A DNA stretch of 64,000 nt from Microtetraspora fusca (GTDB lineage: Bacteria > Actinomycetota > Actinomycetes > Streptosporangiales > Streptosporangiaceae). The notes below the pieces were generated by a model. The model was given only the letters and a program-made list of their open reading frames with translations, was not told the origin of the DNA and did not search any database. Positions 7,978-15,466 of this stretch are shown in pieces. A program made the position numbers and the translations under genes. The stretch covers positions 62,001 to 126,000 of the forward strand of contig NZ_BBYK01000058.1 in NCBI RefSeq assembly GCF_001570365.1. Reading direction: 5' to 3'. The stretch's first letter is position 1, and each line of letters begins with the position of its first letter.

Positions 7978-8013
7978 ATGCCGATGTTCCCCCGCCCGCG
8001 ACGGCCGCGATGA
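7978..8013 (+). CDS. Possible 11-residue leader peptide coupled to the alcohol dehydrogenase
   Basis: MPMFPRPRRPR is read from an ATG at 7978 with a good site (CCAGGAG, 7 nt away). Its TGA overlaps the next gene's ATG as ATGA. The dehydrogenase start at 8010 has no Shine-Dalgarno of its own, so its translation may depend on ribosomes finishing this proline/arginine-rich mini-ORF. Alternatively the mini-ORF is incidental. Confidence 0.4.
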   Translation: MPMFPRPRRPR

Positions 8014-9164
8014 CCCACGGCAGCGTGCGTGAGCTCGTCTTCCTGCGCAGTGGTCGCCTCGCCTGGCGCGAATGCGCCGCACCACATCTGGCCGAGGCTG
8101 GCGACGCCATCGTCCGGCCGTTCCTCGCCGGCCGCTGCGACGGTGACACCGTTCCGATCCACCGGCCGGTCTCGCGGGCGCTCCAAGCCGGGATGGCGCT
8201 CGGCCTCGTCGACCCGATCGTGGGCTCCATCTGCGGGAAGGTCCCCTTCCACGGGCCGTTCCCGATCGGCCACGAATGCGTCGCCGAAGTGGTCGCCGTC
8301 GGGCCCGGCGTGCGGCGGATCCGGGTCGGCCAGACCGTGGTCGTCCCCTGGGCGGTCTCGTGCGGCACCTGCCCCCGTTGCCTGGCCGGGCTCACCTCCA
8401 AATGCGCCACCACCACGCGCGGCACCCTCGCCGCCTACGGCTTCGGCTCCGCCAGCGGCCCGTGGGGAGGCATGGTGGCCGACCGGATCCGCGTCCCCCA
8501 CGCCGACCACATGCTCGTCCCCGTCCCGGACGACGTGCCGCCGCTGCGCGTCGCCGCGGCCAGCGACAACCTTGCCGACGCCTGGCGAACCGTTGTCCCG
8601 CTGCTCGCCCGCCGTGAGGGCGCGACCGTGCTCATCCTCGGCGGCGGCGCCAAGAGCATCGGCCTGTACGCCGCCGGACTGGCCGCCGCCCACGGCGCCG
8701 CGACCGTCCACTACCTCGACGACGACCCCGGGCGACGCCAGATCGCCGAATCCTTCGGCGCCGAAGCGCGGCCACTCACCGCCACAACGCGCGGCAGCTA
8801 CGACATCGTCGTGGAAGCCACATCACGGGCCCCGGGCCTGCGCCGGGCGCTCACCGCGACGGCTCCCGGCGGCGTATGCACAGCCGTGGGCTACTACCTC
8901 GGGGTCGGCACCCGCGTCCCCGTCATGCGCATGTACGCCACCGACATCACGCTCCGAGTAGGCGTCTCTCACGCCCGTGCCACCCTCCCCGACCTGCTGG
9001 ACTTCGTTCACCGCACCGGCTTTCCCGCCGAACGCGTCACCACCCTGCTCGCGGACTGGGACGACGCCCCCACCGCGTACGTCGCCAAGACCACGAAGGT
9101 CGTCCTCCGGCGGGACCGGCTCACTCGCCAGGCGGGAAGGGGCTCACGCGTCGCGCGCCCGTAG
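8010..9164 (+). CDS. Zinc-dependent medium-chain alcohol dehydrogenase
   Basis: A 384-residue MDR-family dehydrogenase. Catalytic-zinc ligands are visible (GRCDGD, C43; GHE at 87-89), as is the four-cysteine structural zinc lobe C118-C121-C124-C132 (SCGTCPRCLAGLTSKC). The NAD(P) fold begins at VLILGGGAKSIGLYAAG, where GGGAKS replaces the usual GxGxxG. The substrate is unknown; the YGFGSASGPWGG insert is typical of a poorly studied actinobacterial subgroup. Open frame continues upstream to 7917, but that would cross the TetR operator, so ATG 8010 is preferred. The last 21 bases overlap the convergent ABC permease gene. Confidence 0.88.
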   Translation: MTHGSVRELVFLRSGRLAWRECAAPHLAEAGDAIVRPFLAGRCDGDTVPIHRPVSRALQAGMALGLVDPIVGSICGKVPFHGPFPIGHECVAEVVAVGPGVRRIRVGQTVVVPWAVSCGTCPRCLAGLTSKCATTTRGTLAAYGFGSASGPWGGMVADRIRVPHADHMLVPVPDDVPPLRVAAASDNLADAWRTVVPLLARREGATVLILGGGAKSIGLYAAGLAAAHGAATVHYLDDDPGRRQIAESFGAEARPLTATTRGSYDIVVEATSRAPGLRRALTATAPGGVCTAVGYYLGVGTRVPVMRMYATDITLRVGVSHARATLPDLLDFVHRTGFPAERVTTLLADWDDAPTAYVAKTTKVVLRRDRLTRQAGRGSRVARP

Positions 9165-9920
9165 CAGCAGCCCGCCGCACAGGAGCGCGGCGGCGGCCCA
9201 CGCCGCGAGCACGGCCAGGCCGGCCCACGGGCTGAGCGGCAGGTCCGAAAGACGCGCGGTGGCCTGGACGGCGAGCCCCGCGTTCATCGGAGAGATCTGC
9301 CACAGGAGCTTCTGCCAGCCTGGGTCGGAGACCATGAGGGGAACGGCCGAGAGGACGTAGAGCAGACCGAACACGATGCCCATGGCGATCGCCGAGTCCC
9401 GTACGGCGATCGCGACGCCGAGACTGAGCAGGGCGATGAGCGCCAGATAGAGGACCGAGCCCGCGGCCGCCCGGAATGTCGGGCCGTCCGCCAGGGACAG
9501 CAGCGGCTGGCCGTGTTCGGGGACGAACCCGTTGCCGGGCAGGATGATCCGCCCGGCCAGTACGGACGTGAGCACGGCGGCGGTCCCCGCGGACAGCGTC
9601 AACCCGGTCAGGACGGCCGCCTTGGCGGTCAGGACGGCGACCCGGCGCGGCATGGCGGTGAAGGTGGTGCGGACCAGGCCGGTGCCGTACTCGCCGGTGA
9701 CCGCCAGCACGGCCAGGACGGCGACGACGGCCTGGCCCACCTGGACCCCCATGAGGCCGAGCTTGGGGACGTCATACGCGCATCCGGCGGGCGGGCAGGA
9801 GACCATCGCGGCCGCGGCGGCGCTCGCGGCGGGGGTCAGGGTGACGACGGCCAGCAGCAGCCATCCGATTCCTGGCAGAGTGCGCAGTTTGGTCCACTCG
9901 GCCGAGAGATGCCGTCTCAC
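9144..9920 (-). CDS. ABC-2 type transporter permease (second permease of operon)
   Basis: A 258-residue six-helix membrane protein of the ABC-2 permease type. It starts with the marker LSAEWTKLRTLPG and ends in a short charged tail. The outer loop CPPAGCAYDV holds two cysteines that could pair. The GTG start at 9920 follows GGAGGG and overlaps the stop of the preceding permease by 4 nt, so it is translationally coupled. It presumably pairs with the larger permease and the ATPase upstream to form an exporter. Reading frame open beyond 9920 is a shadow of the upstream gene. Confidence 0.85.
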   Translation of the reverse strand: MRRHLSAEWTKLRTLPGIGWLLLAVVTLTPAASAAAAAMVSCPPAGCAYDVPKLGLMGVQVGQAVVAVLAVLAVTGEYGTGLVRTTFTAMPRRVAVLTAKAAVLTGLTLSAGTAAVLTSVLAGRIILPGNGFVPEHGQPLLSLADGPTFRAAAGSVLYLALIALLSLGVAIAVRDSAIAMGIVFGLLYVLSAVPLMVSDPGWQKLLWQISPMNAGLAVQATARLSDLPLSPWAGLAVLAAWAAAALLCGGLLLRARDA

Positions 9921-11464
9921 GCGTCCCTCCGGCGTATCCGGACGACCGCCAGCCCGAGGGCCGGCGCGGCGTAGGCACAGAACACGGCGAGGCCGGCCCA
10001 CGGGGCCAGCGGGTAGTAACCGGCCGACGGCGCGTAGTGCGCGAGGACGTGCGGGTACTCGGGGATGCTCTGCTGGACGGCGAATCCGGCGGCCGGGGTG
10101 AGCCGGAGCAGCCACTGGGCCGCGCCGATCGGCAGGACGGACGTGGTCGCGAGGACGTGCGGCACGACGATGACGGCGACGGCCACGGTGACCGCGGCGG
10201 CGCTGTTCCGGAACAGGGCACCGAGAGCGAACGCGAGCACGGCGGCGACGGCCGGCAGCGCCGCGACCCCGGCGATGACGCGCAGTTCGGTGAGCGTGCT
10301 CACCGGGAGGACGGGGTTGCCGTTGGAGCGCAGGATCCGCGTGCCGACGGCGACCGTGATGCCGGCCGCGGCCGCCGCGGCGACGAACGTCACCGTGCCG
10401 ATCACCGCGGCCTTGGCCGCCAGCACCCGGCCGCGCCGTGGGCCGGCAAGGAGGCTGGTGCGGATCAGGCCCCGCCGGTATTCGGCGGTGACGAACATGA
10501 CCGCGACCACGATCACCCCGAGGAGTCCGGCCGGCAGGCCGGAGAGGGTGCTTTCGATCCGTTGTCCCTCCCCGAGCGGAGCGATGTCGCCGACCCCCGT
10601 CACGGTGTAGGTGTCGCCGGACTGCGCGAACCCGCCCGGATGGTGGAGAGACCCGTCGGGCGATACGGTCACGCCGATGTCGTCGCGCTCCCATGCGCCG
10701 CCGGACGTCCTGCCCTCCAGGGCGACCTGGTCGAAGACGGCGGTGGCCTCGGCGAACCGGACCTGCTGGATGCTCCCGCCGAAATCGGCCTGCCGGACCG
10801 TCAGATCGCCGGGAGAGGCGACGAAAAGCCCGATCTGCACCGTTTCCGGCAGCCCGGCCAGCCGGGCGGTGCCGACCGTGGTCCAGTGCCGGCCGTCCGC
10901 CGACTCGTAGCCGGTGAGCTCTTCCCCGGAGCGGGTCAGCCGCAGCCAGCGCGGGGAGTCGTTCGACACGCCGCCCGGAAGCCCGGCGATGTCGTGGGTG
11001 AAGTCGTACTGCATCCGCACCCCGTGGCCGCCGGTGACCATCGTCGCCGCGTACGCCGATCCTTGCCGGGTGCCGTCCTTGACGATGACTCCGGCCTTCG
11101 CCCACGGCACGACGCCGTCGACGACGTTACGCGCCCCCGGGGTGACGTCGGGTTTGCGGATGTGGCCGGTCATGGAGCTCACGCGCGCCGTGATACCGCC
11201 GTCGCCGGTCAGCGACCTGTGCACGAAGTAGAACTTGTCGTCCACCGCTTCCCCGCCCGGTCCCACCGGAACGGCGGAGCAGACATCGCCCGGACCGCCG
11301 CACGAGGTGTGGCTGCCCGAGGCGGAGAGCAGCCCGAGCGTCACGATGACGAGCGCCGCGACCGCCAGGCCGAGCACCCAGCCGCGTACCGTCCTGAACT
11401 TGGTCCACTCGGCGCGGAGCAGGCGCGCGAAGTCGCCGCGTCGCGGGGCCGTGCCTGCGCTCAT
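9917..11464 (-). CDS. ABC-2 permease with large extracytoplasmic DUF1349-like domain
   Basis: A 515-residue permease. Helix 1 follows LLRAEWTKFRTVRGW, and then about 230 residues face outward before the remaining five helices (from about residue 300). The outer domain (for example KFYFVHRSLTGDGGITARV, WAKAGVIVKDGTRQGSAYAA, RWLRLTRSGEELTGYES) looks like the DUF1349/concanavalin-like laminarinase fold that usually binds carbohydrate. Such a domain spliced between helices 1 and 2 is found in some actinobacterial exporters and may sense or hold a cell-wall sugar or a glycosylated antibiotic. Start ATG 11464 overlaps the ATPase stop (ATGA). Confidence 0.85.
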   Translation of the reverse strand: MSAGTAPRRGDFARLLRAEWTKFRTVRGWVLGLAVAALVIVTLGLLSASGSHTSCGGPGDVCSAVPVGPGGEAVDDKFYFVHRSLTGDGGITARVSSMTGHIRKPDVTPGARNVVDGVVPWAKAGVIVKDGTRQGSAYAATMVTGGHGVRMQYDFTHDIAGLPGGVSNDSPRWLRLTRSGEELTGYESADGRHWTTVGTARLAGLPETVQIGLFVASPGDLTVRQADFGGSIQQVRFAEATAVFDQVALEGRTSGGAWERDDIGVTVSPDGSLHHPGGFAQSGDTYTVTGVGDIAPLGEGQRIESTLSGLPAGLLGVIVVAVMFVTAEYRRGLIRTSLLAGPRRGRVLAAKAAVIGTVTFVAAAAAAGITVAVGTRILRSNGNPVLPVSTLTELRVIAGVAALPAVAAVLAFALGALFRNSAAAVTVAVAVIVVPHVLATTSVLPIGAAQWLLRLTPAAGFAVQQSIPEYPHVLAHYAPSAGYYPLAPWAGLAVFCAYAAPALGLAVVRIRRRDA

Positions 11465-12390
11465 CGGCCCGCCTCGGCGTCCACTGCGCGGAACTCGACC
11501 GCGTTCCGGGTGAGCTCCATGTAGGCCTCCTCCAGCGTGGCCCGGTCGGCGGCCACCTCCGAGAACGGCACGGCGCCGGTGGTGAGTACCGCCACGACAC
11601 GCTCGGCCGTCAGCCCCGAGACGGTGATCACGTCGCGGTCGGCGACGGCCACGGTGGCCCCGGCCTGCGACAACACCGTCGTCGCCCGCTCCCGGGCCGT
11701 CGTACGGAGCCTGACCCGGTCACGGGACGCGGCGGCGATCAGCTCGGCCACAGTGGTGTCGGCCACGACCCGGCCCCGGCCCACCACCACGAGACGGTCC
11801 GCGGTGTCCTCCAACTCGCTCATCAGGTGGCTGGAGACCAGGACGGCGCGGCCCTGCGCGGCCAGCGAGCGCAGCAGGCCGCGGATCCACACGATGCCCT
11901 CGGGATCGAGGCCGTTGACCGGCTCGTCCAGCATGAGCACCGGCGGGTCGCCGAGCAGCGCGGCGGCGATGCCGAGCCGCTGCCGCATGCCGAGGGAGAG
12001 GCCGCCGGCCCTGCGGCGGGCCGCCGACCGCAGACCGACCTGCTCGAGCACCTCGTCGACCCGCCCGGCGGGCAGCCCCTGCGAGCGCGCCAGCCACAGC
12101 AGATGGTTGCGCGCGGTACGGCTGGGCTGCAGCGCGGCGGCGTCGAGCAGGGCGCCGACGTGGGTCAGCGGCGTGCGCAGGCTCCGGTACGGCCGCCCGC
12201 CCACCAACGCGGTGCCCTCGTCGGCCGCGTCCAGGCCGAGGATCACCCGCATCGTGGTGGACTTGCCCGCGCCGTTGGGCCCGACGAAACCGGTGACGTG
12301 TCCCGGGGACACGGTGAAGGACATCCCGTCCAGCGCCACGGTCGGGCCGAACCGCTTGCGCAGGCCGTGGACTTCGATGGTTGCGTGCAT
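11461..12390 (-). CDS. ABC transporter ATP-binding protein
   Basis: A 309-residue ATPase and first gene of the exporter operon. Walker A is GPNGAGKST (near residue 36), the signature LSLGMRQRLGIA, Walker B VLMLDEPVNGLDPEG, and the switch histidine is in LVSSHLMSELE. The C-terminal part matches the BcrA/DrrA-type drug and lantibiotic exporters (VAADRATLEEAYMELTRN). It is divergent from the histidine kinase at 12501 with about 110 bp between, so the kinase/regulator pair probably controls the exporter, as in bacitracin-type modules. Confidence 0.93.
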   Translation of the reverse strand: MHATIEVHGLRKRFGPTVALDGMSFTVSPGHVTGFVGPNGAGKSTTMRVILGLDAADEGTALVGGRPYRSLRTPLTHVGALLDAAALQPSRTARNHLLWLARSQGLPAGRVDEVLEQVGLRSAARRRAGGLSLGMRQRLGIAAALLGDPPVLMLDEPVNGLDPEGIVWIRGLLRSLAAQGRAVLVSSHLMSELEDTADRLVVVGRGRVVADTTVAELIAAASRDRVRLRTTARERATTVLSQAGATVAVADRDVITVSGLTAERVVAVLTTGAVPFSEVAADRATLEEAYMELTRNAVEFRAVDAEAGR

Positions 12391-12500
12391 GGCTCCGGTT
12401 GTACGGACCCGGACCCAACACGGCCCGAACGAGCCCTGTCACATCGTTGTTAGGTCGGGCGCGGCATCCTGAAGGTCGGCACCGAGCAAGGAGATGACTG

Positions 12501-13694
12501 ATGAGGACGCCGCGTCGTCTGGCCATGCGCGCCCGTACCGTGCGGTGGCGGTTCACCGCCTTGTACGGCGCCATGTTCCTCATGTCCGGTGTCGGACTGC
12601 TGGTCATCAACAACCTCGTGGGGCTGTGGGGGACGCAGTCCAGCCATGTCGTGTCGCCCGGCGCCGCGCAGGTCCAGCCGGCCACGTTCGAGACCGCCAT
12701 GGAGCTCAACCGGCTCCTCCAGGCCGAGCTGTCGCAGGTGAGGGCGGCTCAGTCGCGTCAGCTCCTGGCCGGCTCCATCGTCGCGCTGGGCGTCATGGCC
12801 CTGGTGTCGGTCGCGCTGGGCCGGATCGTCGCGGCCCGGGTGCTGCGCCCGTTGCGCACCATCACCGCGGCCACCCGCCGGATCTCCGCCGACGACCTGC
12901 ACACCCGCCTGGCCGTGGCGGGTCCCGCCGACGAGGTGAAGGACCTCGCCGACACGATCGACGGACTGCTGGAACGCCTGGAGGCGTCCTTCACCGCCCA
13001 ACGCCGGTTCGTCGCCAACGCCTCCCACGAACTGCGCACCCCGCTGACGACCATGCGGGCCTCGCTGGACGTGGCCATGGCCAAGCCCGAGCCCGTACCG
13101 GCGCAGACGGCCGCGCTGGCCGACCGGCTCCGCGCCGAACTCGACCGAGTCGACCGGCTTCTGGAGGGCTTCCTCCTCCTCGCCCGCAGCCGGCACGGCG
13201 CGTCGTCCGACGATACGGCGTTCTCCCTCGGCCACGCGGTGTCCGCGGCCCTGGACGCCCGCGCCGCCGACATCTCCGACAAGGGACTGACCGTGCATGA
13301 CGACACGGTCGACGACCGCGCGTGGACGCGGGGGAACCCGACACTGCTGGCCCGGATGATCGACAACGTGATCGACAACGCCGTCAAGCACAACCACGAC
13401 GGCGGCTGGATCCGGTGCGCGACCCGGGCCGAGGACCAGAGGGCGCTCCTCGTCGTGGAGACGGGCGGGCCCGTTCTCGATCAGGGCCAGGTCGCGTTGC
13501 TGGCGCAGCCGTTCCAACGGCTCAGCGCGGACCGGACCGGCTCCGACAACGGCTCGGGGCTCGGCCTGTCGATCGTCGCCGCCGTCGCCGAGGCGCACGG
13601 CGGCGGCCTGGACCTGCGTGCCCGGCCCGAAGGCGGTCTCCGGGTCGCCGTCTCGCTCCCCCTGACGAGCGCACAGGCGGGTGTCCCGGCGTGA
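12501..13694 (+). CDS. Sensor histidine kinase with HAMP domain
   Basis: A 397-residue membrane kinase. Two transmembrane helices (about 19-41 and 88-108) flank a short outer loop of roughly 45 residues. A HAMP linker follows (ARVLRPLRTITAATRRI), then the dimerisation domain with phospho-acceptor H176 (ASHELRTPLTTMR) and the catalytic domain (N-box NVIDNAVKHN, G-box GSGLGLSIVA). AAGGAG sits 7-8 nt before ATG 12501. The small sensor loop suggests sensing in or at the membrane. It overlaps the response regulator gene by 4 nt and is divergent from the ABC exporter. Confidence 0.93.
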   Translation: MRTPRRLAMRARTVRWRFTALYGAMFLMSGVGLLVINNLVGLWGTQSSHVVSPGAAQVQPATFETAMELNRLLQAELSQVRAAQSRQLLAGSIVALGVMALVSVALGRIVAARVLRPLRTITAATRRISADDLHTRLAVAGPADEVKDLADTIDGLLERLEASFTAQRRFVANASHELRTPLTTMRASLDVAMAKPEPVPAQTAALADRLRAELDRVDRLLEGFLLLARSRHGASSDDTAFSLGHAVSAALDARAADISDKGLTVHDDTVDDRAWTRGNPTLLARMIDNVIDNAVKHNHDGGWIRCATRAEDQRALLVVETGGPVLDQGQVALLAQPFQRLSADRTGSDNGSGLGLSIVAAVAEAHGGGLDLRARPEGGLRVAVSLPLTSAQAGVPA

Positions 13695-14380
13695 GAGTCC
13701 TGGTAGTGGAGGACGCGCGCGCCCTCGCCGCCGTCCTGGTCGAGGGGCTGTCCGACCAGGGCATGGCCGTGGACGTGGCGTACGACGGCCTGGAAGCCGC
13801 GGCCAAGCTCGACCTCAACGCCTACGACGTGGTCGTCCTCGACCGCGACCTGCCGGGCATCCACGGCGACACCCTCTGCCGGATGATCGCCGAACGTCAC
13901 GACCGCGTCATGGTCCTGATGCTGACCGCGGCCGGTTCGCCGGGCGACCGGGTCACGGGCCTGACCCTGGGCGCCGACGACTACCTCGCCAAGCCCTTCC
14001 ACTTCCCGGAACTGGTCCTGCGCATCCGCTCCCTGGCCCGCCGCCAACCCTCCGCCCGTCCCCGGGCCCTGCGTGCGGCGGGCATCGAACTCGACCCCCT
14101 GCGCCGCACCGCCACCCGCGACGGCGGGCCGCTGGACCTGTCGGTCAAGGAATTCGCCCTCCTCGAGGCCCTCCTGCGCGCCAGTCCCGCGTTCCTCAGC
14201 AGCGAAGACCTGCTCGAACAGGTCTGGGACGAACACACCAACCCGTTCACCAACACGGTCACCGTCACGGTCGGCCGGCTGCGCCGTAAGCTCGGCGATC
14301 CCCCGGTCATCACCACCACGCCCGGCGTGGGCTACCGCATCGCCGATCCCCCCGGGGACGGTGCGCCACCTGCCCGCTGA
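13691..14380 (+). CDS. OmpR-family response regulator
   Basis: A 229-residue two-domain regulator. The receiver contains the acidic pair VVEDARAL, the phospho-Asp in VVVLDRDLPGIHG, the Thr of MLTAAG and the Lys of YLAKPFHF. The C-terminal winged helix has VKEFALLEALLR and the wing GVGYRIADP. Start GTG 13691 overlaps the kinase stop (GTGA), so the pair is one translational unit. Likely target: the divergent exporter operon, and its own promoter region 12391-12500. Confidence 0.94.
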   Translation: MRVLVVEDARALAAVLVEGLSDQGMAVDVAYDGLEAAAKLDLNAYDVVVLDRDLPGIHGDTLCRMIAERHDRVMVLMLTAAGSPGDRVTGLTLGADDYLAKPFHFPELVLRIRSLARRQPSARPRALRAAGIELDPLRRTATRDGGPLDLSVKEFALLEALLRASPAFLSSEDLLEQVWDEHTNPFTNTVTVTVGRLRRKLGDPPVITTTPGVGYRIADPPGDGAPPAR

Positions 14381-14448
14381 GGAAGGGGGCCGCCATCGGG
14401 CCGTCGCCGTGCCGGCCGGTTCTGGCCGGAGCCGTCGGCTGTCCCGCT

Positions 14449-14578
14449 AGGGGTGCGGCTGGTGGCTCTGGCCTGCGTGGCGGGCGTGCTGCTCGGGCTG
14501 AGCGCGCTGACGTGGCGTTTTGTGGAGACTCCAGCGCAACGGCTGGGCAAGCGCCTCATTTCGCGGCGCGTGAGTTAA
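14449..14578 (+). pseudogene. 3' scrap of an acyltransferase-3 (OafA/YrhL-like) gene
   Basis: About 42 codons give a final membrane helix, RLVALACVAGVLLGLSALTW, then RFVETPAQRLGKRL and TAA at 14576-14578. That is the characteristic end of the ten-helix acyltransferase family ('WRFVExPAxRLG'). Nothing upstream continues the gene; the response regulator ends 70 bp earlier. A deletion relic. Confidence 0.6.
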
Positions 14579-14643
14579 GGCCGGACAGTCTGTGTCCGAC
14601 CGGTGCGCCGCTGGGGCCGGTCGGTTGCGCGGTCGCCGCCACA

Positions 14644-15315
14644 TCATGCGAGAGCCACAGACCCGGCCTCGGGCTCGGGCTCGGGCTCGGCGAGGAGCTT
14701 GGCGGCCAGCGGCACGGTGCCCGCCAGCTGGACCAGCACGCCCAGCACCGTGACCGCGGAGGAGAACTCCCCGCTGGACAGGACGAACCCCGCCAGCAGG
14801 AGCGGCGCCGTCCAGCGTGGGAGGACACCGGTGCGCAGGATCACGGCGATCTGTACGACCAGGCCGATCACGACCGAGGCCAGCATGGGCAGCATGACGC
14901 CGCCGAACCACGCGGAGTCCTGGTACCGCTCGTAGGCCGCGGCCGCCTCGGCGACCGCTCCACCTTCGGGCGCCAGGCCGAGTACGACCGGTCGCATGCC
15001 CGACACGATCAGACCGAGCACACCAGCCAGGGCGAGCAGCAGGCCGGAGATCGTCCCCGCCAGCGGTGCCCGGTCTCGCAGTGCTCGCATCATGGCCAGG
15101 CCGCTGGGGATGTAACTGCCGACGAAGGCCATATAGAAGACGGTGCCCAGAGCGTAGCCCTGCCGGTCGGCGGCCACCTGGGCGAGGTAGTCCGCCGCCT
15201 CGGATCGAGGGAGACCGACGGTATCGGCCAGATGCCAGACCACTCCGGCGAGCGGACCGGCGAGAACCGCCGCGGCGAGCAGATAGGGCTTACGGGGGGC
15301 GGGGGACGTGCTCAT
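14644..15315 (-). CDS. Multi-pass membrane protein of unknown function
   Basis: A 223-residue protein with about six predicted helices (roughly 10-30, 62-82, 95-115, 150-175, 185-203, 205-220). It ends in an acidic EPEPEPE repeat coded by GGGCTC units. The overall look is DUF4386-like, but I cannot assign it firmly. Start ATG 15315 follows GAGGAG; a longer frame to 15468 is spurious. It is divergent from the kinase/NarL pair with an inverted repeat between, so that system may regulate it. Confidence 0.75.
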   Translation of the reverse strand: MSTSPAPRKPYLLAAAVLAGPLAGVVWHLADTVGLPRSEAADYLAQVAADRQGYALGTVFYMAFVGSYIPSGLAMMRALRDRAPLAGTISGLLLALAGVLGLIVSGMRPVVLGLAPEGGAVAEAAAAYERYQDSAWFGGVMLPMLASVVIGLVVQIAVILRTGVLPRWTAPLLLAGFVLSSGEFSSAVTVLGVLVQLAGTVPLAAKLLAEPEPEPEAGSVALA

Positions 15316-15424
15316 CGGCTGACTCCTCGGTAGAGCGCGGCCTTGTGCCGCACGCCGAAAACCCTGGCGGGATCGTGTCCCGGGCCGCCCGAGCCTGGTG
15401 CCCCTTTTGTGAATGAGGACGATT

Positions 15425-15444
15425 TGTCCCGTCCAAACGGGACA
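15425..15444. promoter_or_regulatory. Inverted repeat, likely NarL/LuxR-type operator
   Basis: Perfect 8-bp arms TGTCCCGT and ACGGGACA around ccaa, 23 bp before the kinase start and about 110 bp before the divergent membrane-protein gene. The size and symmetry suit a LuxR-type response regulator dimer; the regulator at 17457 is the natural candidate. Confidence 0.55.
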
Positions 15445-15466
15445 TCCCATACCCACAATTTCTCCC

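Noticed and set aside
9144-11105. 653-codon minus frame covering the second permease
   Set aside because: Only the part from 9920 on is real permease; the rest is a frame shadow of the first permease.
10037-11524. 495-codon plus-strand frame
   Set aside because: Antisense to the large permease; Arg/Asp/Gly-rich with no domain.
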